Part shown: positions 16,002-24,090 of the stretch, in pieces
How positions within the stretch are numbered: the stretch's first letter is position 1
Layout of the letters: the number at the start of each line of letters is the position of its first letter
Assembly (NCBI GenBank): GCA_017561985.1
Contig: JAFZAZ010000006.1
Span: 1-41,246 of the forward strand
Length of the DNA stretch: 41,246 bases
Direction of reading: 5' to 3'
Origin: Lachnospiraceae bacterium
GTDB lineage: Bacteria; Bacillota_A; Clostridia; Lachnospirales; Lachnospiraceae
The notes under the pieces: generated by a model
What the model was told of the DNA's origin: nothing
What the model saw: only the letters and a program-made list of their open reading frames with translations
Database searches by the model: none
Translations under genes and position numbers: made by a program

Positions 16002-18776
16002 CTAGTCCACAGCGATACGCAGACTGCTGCCCGTCGCGTCCGGGTTCTTGGTCACAATGATCTGTCTCGGGATCGACCGTTTCAATTCCGCAACATGGGA
16101 GATCAAACCAACGAGTCGATTGCCCTCCGTCATACCGATGAGCGCCTTCATAGCAAGGTTCAAAAGCTCATCATCCAACGTTCCGAATCCCTCATCGACA
16201 AACAGCGCATCCAAGCGGATTCCGCCCGCCGCAGACTGAATCTCATCCGAAAGACCGAGTGCAAGCGAGAGCGAAGCCATGAACGACTCGCCGCCGGAGA
16301 GCGTCTTCGCGCTTCTCGTGCCGCCGGTGTAGTGATCTACCACATCCAGGTCCAGACCGCACTGACTCTGAAGATTGCTTGCGCTCTTGCGTCGAACCAG
16401 CTCATACTGGCCGTTTGTCATCATCATGAGCCGCACATTGGCCTTCACAAGCACGCGGTCAAAATACGCCATCTGCACATACGTCTCCAGCGTAACCTTC
16501 TCCTTGCCCTTGATATCTCCGTTAGCTGTGTCTGACAGCGCTTTTGCAAGCTGTAATTCGGATTCTTTCTGCGCGATCGTGCGATAGTTCTTCTCCAAAC
16601 GCTCCTCTACGCTTTGATTGTTCACAACGCGCGCATGGATCGTGTTGATCTCCGCTTCCCGCAAAGCGTCTTCATCCTGAAGACGATATTTATTCGTCAT
16701 CTCCGCATCGATATCGATAGGCTGACTCTCCGCTAGAAGTGACTCCGTCTCCCGGATCGCCGCCTCATTTGCCGCAATCCTTTGTTCACAGCGCTGTTTT
16801 GCTTCGTCCGCCTTGGCAATATCCGTGTTGATGATACTGCGCTTGATATCGTACTCCCGGATCAGATCCTCAACCTCGTATCTCGTGGGCATTGGAAGCT
16901 GTGCAACCAGCTCATCCACACGTTTCCCGGCATTGCGAAGGTTCGTCTCCGCCTCGGTCTTCGCCTGATCCGCATTCTTCGCCGCCTGCTCTGCAGCTTG
17001 CTTGGCTGCCTCCGTCTTCGGGATCTGATCGCCGAGACTTTTCTTATACCGCTGCGAACTCTGCAGATTCCCGATCTTCGCACTTAACTCCGCCGACTGC
17101 GTCTCCAACCGCTGTTCCAACAACGGCAGTTGCGCCTTCACCTCCACAACGGAAGTTGCCTCCGGCATCAGTTTCACTGCGGCGGTCAGCAGCTCCTTCT
17201 CTCGGGAATCCCGTTTGGTCTTCGCGGCAGAATGCGACGCACTCGCCTCCTCCTGGATGCGGGCAGCATTCTTGCTTTCCTGCTCCATGCGCTTCAACGC
17301 CTCAAGAGTCGGTGCTTTCGCTGACTTATGCGCGATACTCGGATGCTCGAGGGAACCGCAGACAGGGCAAGGTTTGCCCTCCTCCAAATGCTCCGCCAAA
17401 ATTCCGGCCTGCTCGTCAATATATGCCTGGAAGCTGTTATTATACTGTGTCGTAAGGGCAATGGTCTCCCTCTTGGCCGCCTCATAACGGGACGCCGCCT
17501 GCTCCATCTCCGACTGACTGCGATCCAGATCGCGCATCCTTCTGCGGATATCCTCCGCATCCTGCCGGCGTTTGACTACATCCTGCAGCGCATGGTTACA
17601 GTCAATGATCTGCGAATCTACGTCGGCAAGAGAATCAAACTTCTCCCGCTGCGTGCGTAACGTTTCCGTTAGCTGAACGACTTCTTCCCGCTTCTGTACA
17701 GCGGTTTCCGCACAGTATTTCGCTCTGCTCTCAGACGTCTTAACAGCCTTTTGAGCCTCTGCAAGCTCATCATACTTCTTCAGTTCCGCTCGCAGTTTGG
17801 CTGCTCTGTCCAACAGAACCTCCGCCTCCGGGGCAAGGCCGTGCGCGCGCACATATTCTGCCTCTATATCCACCATGACCTGCTTCTCAAGGTCCAGCGA
17901 CTGGATTGCATTCAAACGGCGAACCTCCGTAGAACGGCGGCTCTCCTCCTGTTTGATCCGGCTTGTACTCTCTGCAATCTGCCTCTGCGTCTCCGCATGC
18001 GCATCCCGCAGCGGGCGCAGTTTGTCCTCGTCCCGTTGGATCAATTCCTCAAGCATCTCAAGCACGCGGACCGTCGTGTACTGCCCCTTCGCAGCCTCCG
18101 ACACCTCACGCCGCAGCGGATCCTCCTCCGTACAGGCGATCCTGCTGATCTCGCTGCGGATATAGAGTTCCTGCTCCTCAAATTCGCGGCGAAGCACGCC
18201 GTAACGCTCCTTCAGACGCTTCTGAAGCGTCTCGTAAGGCTCCGTTGCAAACAGCTTGCGGAAAATCTTCTGTCTCTCCGCCGTGTCCGCCAGCAGCACC
18301 TTGCGGAACTCCCCCTGTGCGATCATTGCAATCTGCTTAAACTGTCCGCAATTCACGCCGAGGAGCTCCTCGATCGCCTGGTTGACTTCCTTGTTCTGCG
18401 TGACAACGCGGCCATCCGGCAAATGCAGCTCCGACTTCGCAGACTCCTTCGTCGTTCCGGTTCCGCGCGCCTTCAGTCGCTCATAAGCGGGATTGCGCTT
18501 GATCCTGTACCGCTTCCCCGCATACTCAAACTCAAATTCCACAAACGTCGCCGTCTCAGGCGCCGCATACTCCGAGCGCATCATCGAACCGTCCCTGTCA
18601 TCACCGCTCGTATAGCCGAACAACGAAAAACAGATCGCGTCAAAGATCGTGGTCTTGCCCGCGCCGGTGTCTCCGGTGATCAGGAAGACTCCGCTTCCGC
18701 CGAATCGCTCAAAATCAACTATGGTTTCCTTAACATACGGTCCGAAGGCCGACATCGTCAATTTGATCGGTTTCAT
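16002..18776 (-). CDS. sbcC: Exonuclease SbcC (Rad50-like ATPase)
   Basis: Large subunit of the SbcCD nuclease, which cuts DNA hairpins and processes double-strand breaks. The 924-residue SMC-like protein has Walker A GDTGAGKTT (35-43), long coiled coils with the zinc-hook CPVC motif near the middle (KPCPVCGSLEHPS), the ABC signature LSGGESFMASLSLALGLSDEI and Walker B LDALFVDEGFGTLDDE near the end. It overlaps sbcD by 4 bp (18773-18776, ATGA), so the two are translationally coupled. Length is within the family's usual 850-1100. All key motifs are intact. Confidence 0.97.
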   Translation of the reverse strand: MKPIKLTMSAFGPYVKETIVDFERFGGSGVFLITGDTGAGKTTIFDAICFSLFGYTSGDDRDGSMMRSEYAAPETATFVEFEFEYAGKRYRIKRNPAYERLKARGTGTTKESAKSELHLPDGRVVTQNKEVNQAIEELLGVNCGQFKQIAMIAQGEFRKVLLADTAERQKIFRKLFATEPYETLQKRLKERYGVLRREFEEQELYIRSEISRIACTEEDPLRREVSEAAKGQYTTVRVLEMLEELIQRDEDKLRPLRDAHAETQRQIAESTSRIKQEESRRSTEVRRLNAIQSLDLEKQVMVDIEAEYVRAHGLAPEAEVLLDRAAKLRAELKKYDELAEAQKAVKTSESRAKYCAETAVQKREEVVQLTETLRTQREKFDSLADVDSQIIDCNHALQDVVKRRQDAEDIRRRMRDLDRSQSEMEQAASRYEAAKRETIALTTQYNNSFQAYIDEQAGILAEHLEEGKPCPVCGSLEHPSIAHKSAKAPTLEALKRMEQESKNAARIQEEASASHSAAKTKRDSREKELLTAAVKLMPEATSVVEVKAQLPLLEQRLETQSAELSAKIGNLQSSQRYKKSLGDQIPKTEAAKQAAEQAAKNADQAKTEAETNLRNAGKRVDELVAQLPMPTRYEVEDLIREYDIKRSIINTDIAKADEAKQRCEQRIAANEAAIRETESLLAESQPIDIDAEMTNKYRLQDEDALREAEINTIHARVVNNQSVEERLEKNYRTIAQKESELQLAKALSDTANGDIKGKEKVTLETYVQMAYFDRVLVKANVRLMMMTNGQYELVRRKSASNLQSQCGLDLDVVDHYTGGTRSAKTLSGGESFMASLSLALGLSDEIQSAAGGIRLDALFVDEGFGTLDDELLNLAMKALIGMTEGNRLVGLISHVAELKRSIPRQIIVTKNPDATGSSLRIAVD

Positions 18777-20053
18777 GCTTCCTCCTCCCAGATCTGTTCG
18801 ATCAGCTTCGCAAGCAGCTCCGACTGCTCCTCCGAGAGCGAAGCACCGTTCTGTCGCTCAAACAGCTCCGCAAACACCTCGGACGGAGATCTTCTCTCGG
18901 CAGTCTCAGCCCCCTCCGCAACCGACTCGTTATGGCGCGTGCGCGTGTTGTCATAGTCAAAGCGAAGAAGATGCGTGTAGATCACGCGCAGCTTCGCAAG
19001 CGCCTCCGGAATGTCTTCCTCATCCGTAAGCGTAATATGGACATAGTCCTCCCGATACGTCGTGTTCTCATAGAACGAGCGGTCCGTGAGCTGCTCATAC
19101 GTTCCGCGCAGCTCCACCATATCGTGCTTCGGCACAAGCGGCACCGTGCGAAGTTCCACGTCTCCCTTTTCACGAAGCGTCACCACACTCACGGATTTCG
19201 CCTGTTTTGCCTCGGAAAATGAGTACTTCAGCGGGGTTCCGCAGTACCGGATCAGCGGAAGAACCGCACTGTTCTCCGCTGTTTCTCCCTCATCTTCATC
19301 ACCCGCTTTCACGGAAAATCTGACGTTCTGCGGCACGTGTAAATGCCCGAGCGCAACATAGTCAAAGCCCTCAAAAACAGAGGCGTCAACGTTGTCTGCA
19401 CCGCCGACGGAAACCTCCTCGGAATCCGAGCGGGACGCTCCCGTGATGAACTGGTGCGTGATCAAAACGCGGCGGAGATTGCTGCTCGAAACAGCCGCGG
19501 ATACTCCCTCCGCAGACATAGTATTCCAAAACTGTTCTCCCTCCGCTGTCAGCTCTCCTCCTGCAGGCAACTCTCCCTCCGCGAGCGCGACGCGCATTGC
19601 GTCCGTGTACGACTCGATCGTCGCATCCGGATAGAACTGCCGCACGTTGGCAGGGCGCAGGAAAGGAAGCATCGCGATCTCAACATCGCCATACTCGTCC
19701 TGTAATGTAACGCGGTGGAGCTTCCCGTCATAAACCGGACAGATGTGAACGCCGCTGGCGTCCATCAAACGATTGCCGAATGCGAGACGCTCGGCAGAAT
19801 CATGGTTTCCGCTGATGAGAAACACCTGACATCTCCGCCTCGACAGCTGAACCAGAAAATCATCCAACAGCGTGACCGCCTCCGTGTTCGGCGTGGACTT
19901 GTCGTACACGTCGCCCGCGATCAGCACCCCGTCCGGCTGCTCGGCATCGACCACCTCGAGGATCCTCTGCAGGATGTACTGCTGCTCCTCGAGCATAGAA
20001 AATTCGTTGACCCGCTTTCCCAAATGCAGGTCCGACAAATGAATCAGTTTCAT
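18773..20053 (-). CDS. sbcD: Exonuclease SbcD (Mre11-like nuclease)
   Basis: Metal-dependent nuclease subunit of SbcCD. The 426-residue protein has the phosphoesterase motifs DLH (8-10), GDVYD (47-51), GNHD (82-85) and, further on, THQF and GHLH. A capping domain and a C-terminal SbcC-binding helix region (SEEQSELLAKLIEQIWEEEA) follow. An insertion rich in Ala/Glu between about 150 and 180 is longer than in many homologues. It is the first gene of the sbcDC operon, and its promoter contains a LexA box, so DNA-damage induction is expected. Confidence 0.97.
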   Translation of the reverse strand: MKLIHLSDLHLGKRVNEFSMLEEQQYILQRILEVVDAEQPDGVLIAGDVYDKSTPNTEAVTLLDDFLVQLSRRRCQVFLISGNHDSAERLAFGNRLMDASGVHICPVYDGKLHRVTLQDEYGDVEIAMLPFLRPANVRQFYPDATIESYTDAMRVALAEGELPAGGELTAEGEQFWNTMSAEGVSAAVSSSNLRRVLITHQFITGASRSDSEEVSVGGADNVDASVFEGFDYVALGHLHVPQNVRFSVKAGDEDEGETAENSAVLPLIRYCGTPLKYSFSEAKQAKSVSVVTLREKGDVELRTVPLVPKHDMVELRGTYEQLTDRSFYENTTYREDYVHITLTDEEDIPEALAKLRVIYTHLLRFDYDNTRTRHNESVAEGAETAERRSPSEVFAELFERQNGASLSEEQSELLAKLIEQIWEEEA

Positions 20054-20088
20054 ATCCTTCTCCTCAACCCTTCTAAGGTTATGTCTCT

Positions 20089-20117
20089 ATTATATCGAAC
20101 ACCTGTTCGAATTGCAA
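20089..20117 (-). promoter_or_regulatory. Promoter of sbcD-sbcC
   Basis: Minus strand TTGCAA (20112-20117), 17-bp spacer, TATAAT (20089-20094), 35 bp before the sbcD start. The spacer is filled by a LexA box. Confidence 0.82.
20096..20109. promoter_or_regulatory. LexA (DinR-type) SOS box
   Basis: CGAACACCTGTTCG is a perfect inverted repeat CGAAC-N4-GTTCG, the Gram-positive LexA consensus. It lies between the -35 and -10 of the sbcDC promoter, where repressor binding would block RNA polymerase. No second copy was seen in the window. Confidence 0.85.
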
Positions 20118-20226
20118 GTGGAAAATTGACGTTTCACTGAAAACTTTGTAAACCGTCCGGTCTCGTTTCATTGTACCACAGAAAACTGCCGTTTCCCGAT
20201 CAACTTCTGTTTTTCTGACAAATGAA

Positions 20227-20253
20227 AAAAGAGCAGTGCCGAATCGACACTGC
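20227..20253 (-). terminator. Terminator after tRNA-Arg
   Basis: Nine-bp stem with one G-U pair (20233-20241 with 20245-20253) and a 3-nt loop, followed on the minus strand by a CTCTTTTTT run. Confidence 0.88.
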
Positions 20254-20264
20254 CCTCCCGGTTA

Positions 20265-20338
20265 CGTCCCCGATGTGATTCGAACACACGACCTTCCGCT
20301 TAGGAGGCGGACGCTCTATCCTGCTGAGCTACGGAGAC
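20265..20338 (-). tRNA. tRNA-Arg (anticodon CCT)
   Basis: A 74-nt cloverleaf on the minus strand: acceptor GTCTCCG with CGGGGAC (one U-G pair), D-arm GCTCAGCAGGATAGAGC, anticodon loop CTCCTAA with anticodon CCT reading AGG, T-arm GTGTGTTCGAATCACAT. CCA is not encoded. It has its own promoter and terminator. Confidence 0.96.
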
Positions 20339-20386
20339 TGATCTGAAATTGTGAGCGACGAACCGACGAGTGCCGACGCGAGTAAC

Positions 20387-20415
20387 ATCATAACACAGCA
20401 AACCGGTTTTGACAA
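20387..20415 (-). promoter_or_regulatory. Promoter of tRNA-Arg
   Basis: Minus strand TTGTCA (20410-20415), 17-bp spacer, TATGAT (20387-20392), about 49 bp before the tRNA. Confidence 0.7.
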
Positions 20416-20769
20416 GTCAACTGCGGTATTCGTCGTTCCTGTATTCCGAATTCACGACTCTCGGCGTTTTTGTCGGAAAATGTGATGAATAACGCATTCT
20501 CATATTTTCGGCGAATTCTGTCTGTTACCTCATCGGTTCACCGGTTATATCACGCGAATCCCGCATAATACAGGGCTTTCTATCGTGTTTCTCGGTTTTC
20601 TAACCACTAAATATTGTACTATATTGTGCTCTCAACGCGTTTCTTTTCCGCTCCAACGGACAATCCAACAGATTTATATGCTGTTATTCGCGATAGATAA
20701 TGCGTTATTCTTGTATATGCACCGTTGCATATTTTCACGCTCGACTCGGTCTTGAAGGACCGCAAATTC
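20416..20769. other. AT-rich gap downstream of the DUF4446 gene, no gene seen
   Basis: No supported coding frame. Just after the DUF4446 stop (minus strand) are two small hairpins: CGGTC-N6-GACCG (about 20746-20761) and ATATGCA-N4-TGCATAT (about 20713-20731). Neither has a good U-run, so they are at best weak terminators. One CGGAAAAT octamer lies at 20474-20481. Confidence 0.5.
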
Positions 20770-21342
20770 TCACCTCGTCGTGAGTGCGTCGCGCATCGAG
20801 TTCGCCTCGTCGAGAACTTCCTTCTCCTCGTCGGAGAGGATCACGAAGGTGTTGCCCTTGATGACTTCCTTCACATACGTGTAGCAACCGTCACGGTTGT
20901 GCATGCTCGTCATGATGAAACCGTCGTTGTCATCATTCAGGAGGCAGAGGCTGTAGCTGAGCTTGCCGCCCATCTCGGCAAATGCGTCGTATCTCTTGAC
21001 GGCGATCTTCTTGAACGAGGTGTCGCGAGCGTCCTCCAGGATCTTGATGCGGGACACGGCGTCGGAGATCTGCGCCTTGTTGGAATCAATCTCACGGAAA
21101 CGCGTGAGGATCCTCTCCTCGAGGCTCTTGCCGTTCGCGCCCTTCATGAACTTGCGGTATTTGGAATTCAACTGGTTGTATTTGGCGATCATCACAATAC
21201 AGACGGTGATAAAGATCGCAAGAAGGATCAACATCGCAAGCATCAGATACTCGGTGTCGATCCCAAGACGCTCGAAGATACCAAACGGCAGCAGCTTCGC
21301 TGCCCCGGTATGAAGAACGCCGATGATCAATCGGTCAAACAT
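20770..21342 (-). CDS. DUF4446 family membrane-anchored protein
   Basis: A 190-residue protein of the DUF4446 family, which commonly sits next to parB in Clostridia. One membrane helix (about 31-53: LMLAMLILLAIFITVCIVMIA) is followed by a short coiled coil (LEERILTRFREIDSNKAQISDAVSRIKILE). Then comes the conserved domain KRYDAFAEMGGKLSYSLCLLNDDNDGFIMTSMHNRDGCYTYVKEV. GGGGAGG lies 4 nt before the chosen ATG at 21340-21342. Role unknown; the constant link to parAB suggests a part in segregation or envelope-linked origin positioning, which is an inference. Confidence 0.88.
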   Translation of the reverse strand: MFDRLIIGVLHTGAAKLLPFGIFERLGIDTEYLMLAMLILLAIFITVCIVMIAKYNQLNSKYRKFMKGANGKSLEERILTRFREIDSNKAQISDAVSRIKILEDARDTSFKKIAVKRYDAFAEMGGKLSYSLCLLNDDNDGFIMTSMHNRDGCYTYVKEVIKGNTFVILSDEEKEVLDEANSMRDALTTR

Positions 21343-21440
21343 GGTTCCTCCCCAAAGTTGCATTCGTCTTAACGTGAATGCAACTGTTCTTGTTATATGT
21401 CATAAGCACCCGGTCGCAGTCGGACCGTACAGTGCCGATC

Positions 21441-22337
21441 CTACAATGTCACTCCGAACAGCTCCATGAGACGCTCAAACTCATCCAGCGAGAAGAACGA
21501 AACCTCGATCTTACCGGTATTGCCCTCGCGACCGGTGATGGCAACCTTGGTTCCGAGAGCCTGCTTCAGCTTCTCTTCGTAGCGGGCATATGCGCGTGCT
21601 ACCGCCGGAGACTCCTTCTTCGGAGCCTTCTCGGGCTTCTTCGGGGCGAGCAGCTTGCGGACATAACTCTCCGCCTCACGAACGCTCATACCTTCATTTT
21701 TCATCTTCTCCGCAGCTGCGATCTGCTGCTCCGGATCCGCGATCGCAAGAAGCGTTCTCGCGTGACCGGCCGAGATGGACTTCTCGATCAGCATCTGCTG
21801 CACGCGATCCTCAAGCTTCAGAAGACGCAGCGCGTTGGTGATCGTCGTGCGGTTCTTCGAAACGCGCTCGGCAACCTCCTCCTGCGTGAGTGAATACTCC
21901 TCGATCAGCTTGCGGTAAGCGACCGCCTCCTCGATCGAGTTCAGATCCTCGCGCTGCAGGTTTTCGATCAGCGCCACCTCGTACAATTCCTGCTCGGAAT
22001 AGTCGCGGATGATGACCGGAACCGTCTTCAAGCCGGCCTTCATCGCTGCTCTCCAGCGGCGCTCACCGGCAATGATCTCATAGGTCTTCTCGCGCTTGCA
22101 CACGATCAGCGGCATGATGATGCCGTGCACCTTGATGGATTCTGCGAGCTCATCGAGCGCAGCCTCGTCAAATACGCGGCGCGGCTGATCGCGGTTCGGC
22201 TCCACCTTGGAGATCGGAAGCGATGTTTCACGTGAAACATTTTCCTCGCTGCCCTCAACCTTCTGCGCGATCTCCTTGTCCAGTTTCTTAGATATCAATG
22301 AATCGAGTCCCATTCCGAGACCGCCTCGTTTAGCCAT
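21441..22337 (-). CDS. parB: Chromosome partitioning protein ParB (Spo0J)
   Basis: DNA-binding CTPase clamp that loads at parS and spreads, recruiting SMC to the origin. The 298-residue protein has the N-terminal ParA-contact segment, the CTP-binding core with GERRWRAAMKAG (about 92-103), and LQREDLNSIEEA. The HTH is LTQEEVAERVSKNRTTITNALRLLKLE, and a C-terminal dimerisation part follows. A perfect parS site lies inside its own coding sequence near the N-terminus, encoding NVSRET. It starts 9 bp after parA stops, so the two are co-transcribed. GGGGG serves as ribosome binding site. Confidence 0.97.
   Translation of the reverse strand: MAKRGGLGMGLDSLISKKLDKEIAQKVEGSEENVSRETSLPISKVEPNRDQPRRVFDEAALDELAESIKVHGIIMPLIVCKREKTYEIIAGERRWRAAMKAGLKTVPVIIRDYSEQELYEVALIENLQREDLNSIEEAVAYRKLIEEYSLTQEEVAERVSKNRTTITNALRLLKLEDRVQQMLIEKSISAGHARTLLAIADPEQQIAAAEKMKNEGMSVREAESYVRKLLAPKKPEKAPKKESPAVARAYARYEEKLKQALGTKVAITGREGNTGKIEVSFFSLDEFERLMELFGVTL
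22224..22239. other. parS site inside parB
   Basis: TGTTTCACGTGAAACA, identical to the 16-bp Firmicutes parS consensus palindrome and ParB/Spo0J binding site. It occupies the codons for residues near ParB position 34-39. Confidence 0.97.
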
Positions 22338-22346
22338 AGCAACCCC

Positions 22347-23147
22347 CTACTTTCGTAACAGTTTCTTTCTCTTCGTGAGCTTTCGCCCGTTCTGCTTCAG
22401 CACCTCCACCGCAAAATCGCGGTAAGACTGCGCCGCTGCAGACCTCTTATCGTAAAATGTGATCGGCATTCCGTAGCTCGGCGCCTCTGCGAGGCGTACC
22501 GCGCGCGGGATTACCGTGCGGAAAATCTTCTGATTCAGGTTGTTATATACGTTCTCAACCACCTGCGCAGACAGGTTTGTGCGGTTGTCGTACATCGTAA
22601 ACAGTACTCCGTCAACCTGCAAGCGGCTGTTCGTGCGGTCGCGGATGATCTCGATCGTATCCAGCAGCTGCTTCAAGCCCTCCAATGCAAGGAACTCGCA
22701 CTGCAAAGGAATGATCACCGAATCCGAAGCGGTAAGAGCATTACAAGTCAAAGTATTCAACGACGGAGGACAATCGATCAGGATAAAATCATACTTGTCC
22801 TTGATCTTCGCAAGTGCTCTGTCCAAAATGAAGTTACGGTCATCAAACTCAACGACCTCAACCTCAGCGCCCGCGAGATCCAGCGTGGAAGGCACCAGGT
22901 CAATCCCCGCAAACCGTGTCTCAATGATGCACTCCTCCGGAGCGGCCTTGCCGGTGAACAGCTCGTAGGAAGAAGCCTCCTGCTCATCCTTGTCAACGCC
23001 GAGACTCGTGGTGGAATTGCCCTGCGGATCTACGTCCACGATCAGCACGTTCATATTGTATTCAGCCAGGCATGCAGCCAGACTGACCGTCGTAGCGGTC
23101 TTGCCGACGCCGCCTTTTTGGTTCGTAATGGAAATGATCTTGCCCAT
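22347..23147 (-). CDS. parA: Chromosome partitioning ATPase ParA (Soj)
   Basis: Walker-type ATPase that binds DNA nonspecifically and works with ParB in origin segregation and DnaA control. The 266-residue protein starts MGKIISITNQKGGVGKTATT with the deviant Walker A KGGVGKT (11-17). It has DVDPQGN (Walker A'), DFILIDCPPSLN (Walker B) and IPLQCEFLALEGL. The ATG at 23145-23147 is chosen for the GGAGG site 8 nt upstream and the family start; an in-frame non-ATG codon seven residues earlier is rejected. It is preceded by a terminator and an extended -10 promoter, so parAB can be transcribed apart from rsmG. Confidence 0.97.
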   Translation of the reverse strand: MGKIISITNQKGGVGKTATTVSLAACLAEYNMNVLIVDVDPQGNSTTSLGVDKDEQEASSYELFTGKAAPEECIIETRFAGIDLVPSTLDLAGAEVEVVEFDDRNFILDRALAKIKDKYDFILIDCPPSLNTLTCNALTASDSVIIPLQCEFLALEGLKQLLDTIEIIRDRTNSRLQVDGVLFTMYDNRTNLSAQVVENVYNNLNQKIFRTVIPRAVRLAEAPSYGMPITFYDKRSAAAQSYRDFAVEVLKQNGRKLTKRKKLLRK

Positions 23148-23184
23148 CCAACATTCCTCCGTACGCAAAATCGATGCAAGTCAA

Positions 23185-23193
23185 AGTATATCA
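23185..23193 (-). promoter_or_regulatory. Extended -10 promoter of parA-parB
   Basis: Minus strand TGATATACT: a TATACT hexamer with TG one base upstream. No good -35 is visible because the terminator of the upstream transcript occupies that place. Confidence 0.5.
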
Positions 23194-23201
23194 CAGAACA
23201 C

Positions 23202-23229
23202 AAAAAAACGCCACTACAAGATATGGCGT
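23202..23229 (-). terminator. Terminator between rsmG and parA
   Basis: Six-bp stem ACGCCA/TGGCGT (23208-23213 with 23224-23229) followed on the minus strand by seven U (23202-23208). It abuts the parAB promoter. Confidence 0.75.
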
Positions 23230-23323
23230 CATTTTTGTGCAGGTATACCAAAGTGCGCTTTCGTAACTATTCATTTCCTTTTCGCTCACCGGTTTCGCTG
23301 CTCTATTCCATTGACTTTCCCAT

Positions 23324-24052
23324 TTACAAGATTGGGCTTTTCATCGGCTTCCCACCCCCGCGAGGGTATTTGGCGGGTGTAGCTTTCTCCTTGCGAACTA
23401 CAATCAGGCTGCGTCCGAAATCACTATTCGGCACTGTAAACTTCACAGTATCCTCAAGATTTCCTCCGAGCGTGCGGATTGCTTTCGCTGCTTCCGTGAG
23501 CTCCTCCTCGCAATCCTGGGACTTATATGCCACCATCGCTCCTCCGACTGCAGTCAGCGGAAGGCAGAATTCAGTTAGTGAGGCCATCCTTGTAACCGCC
23601 CGGGAAGTGCAAAGATCGAACTGTTCGCGATACTGTGTGTTCCTTCCAAGCTCCTCTGCCCTGCCGTGAACACAAGTTACATTCGAAAGTCCGAGCGCCG
23701 CAACTACCTCTTCAAGGAATCGGATCCTCTTTCCGAGCGCATCCATGAGCGTGACTTTGAGGGAAGGGAACAGAATCTTCAACGGAATTCCGGGAAATCC
23801 CGCTCCGGTGCCGACATCGATCAGGCGGAGAGGTGTATTCAATTTGTCGACAGAGATCGCCTTGACAAGACACAAACTGTCCAGCCAATGCTTCACACAA
23901 ACCTCCTCGTACTCCGTGATCGCCGTGAGGTTCATCACCTCATTGGTCGCGACCATCATCTCGTAGTACGTGTGAAGCTGTGCGATCTGTTCTGCAGTCG
24001 GGTTCAGTCCGAGTTCTGTCAACCCGCTCATCAATACATCATCGTTGTACAT
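23324..24052 (-). CDS. rsmG: 16S rRNA (guanine527-N7)-methyltransferase
   Basis: SAM-dependent methyltransferase acting on G527 of 16S rRNA. The 242-residue protein has the RsmG hallmarks: MNLTAITEYEEVCVKHWLDSL, LIDVGTGAGFPGIPLKILFP (SAM motif I), LGKRIRFLEEVVAALGL, and SRAVTRMASLTEFCLPL. A C-terminal PRGGGKP follows. It sits between mnmG and parA as in most Firmicutes origins. A parS site lies in the short gap to mnmG. RsmG loss is known to give low-level streptomycin resistance in other bacteria. Confidence 0.97.
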   Translation of the reverse strand: MYNDDVLMSGLTELGLNPTAEQIAQLHTYYEMMVATNEVMNLTAITEYEEVCVKHWLDSLCLVKAISVDKLNTPLRLIDVGTGAGFPGIPLKILFPSLKVTLMDALGKRIRFLEEVVAALGLSNVTCVHGRAEELGRNTQYREQFDLCTSRAVTRMASLTEFCLPLTAVGGAMVAYKSQDCEEELTEAAKAIRTLGGNLEDTVKFTVPNSDFGRSLIVVRKEKATPAKYPRGGGKPMKSPIL

Positions 24053-24069
24053 GCTACCTCCACGCCAAA

Positions 24070-24085
24070 TGTTTCACGTGAAACA
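24070..24085. other. parS site between mnmG and rsmG
   Basis: Second perfect copy of TGTTTCACGTGAAACA, in the 38-bp gap between mnmG and rsmG, 1.8 kb from the copy in parB and about 7 kb left of oriC. Confidence 0.97.
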
Positions 24086-24090
24086 TTGCT

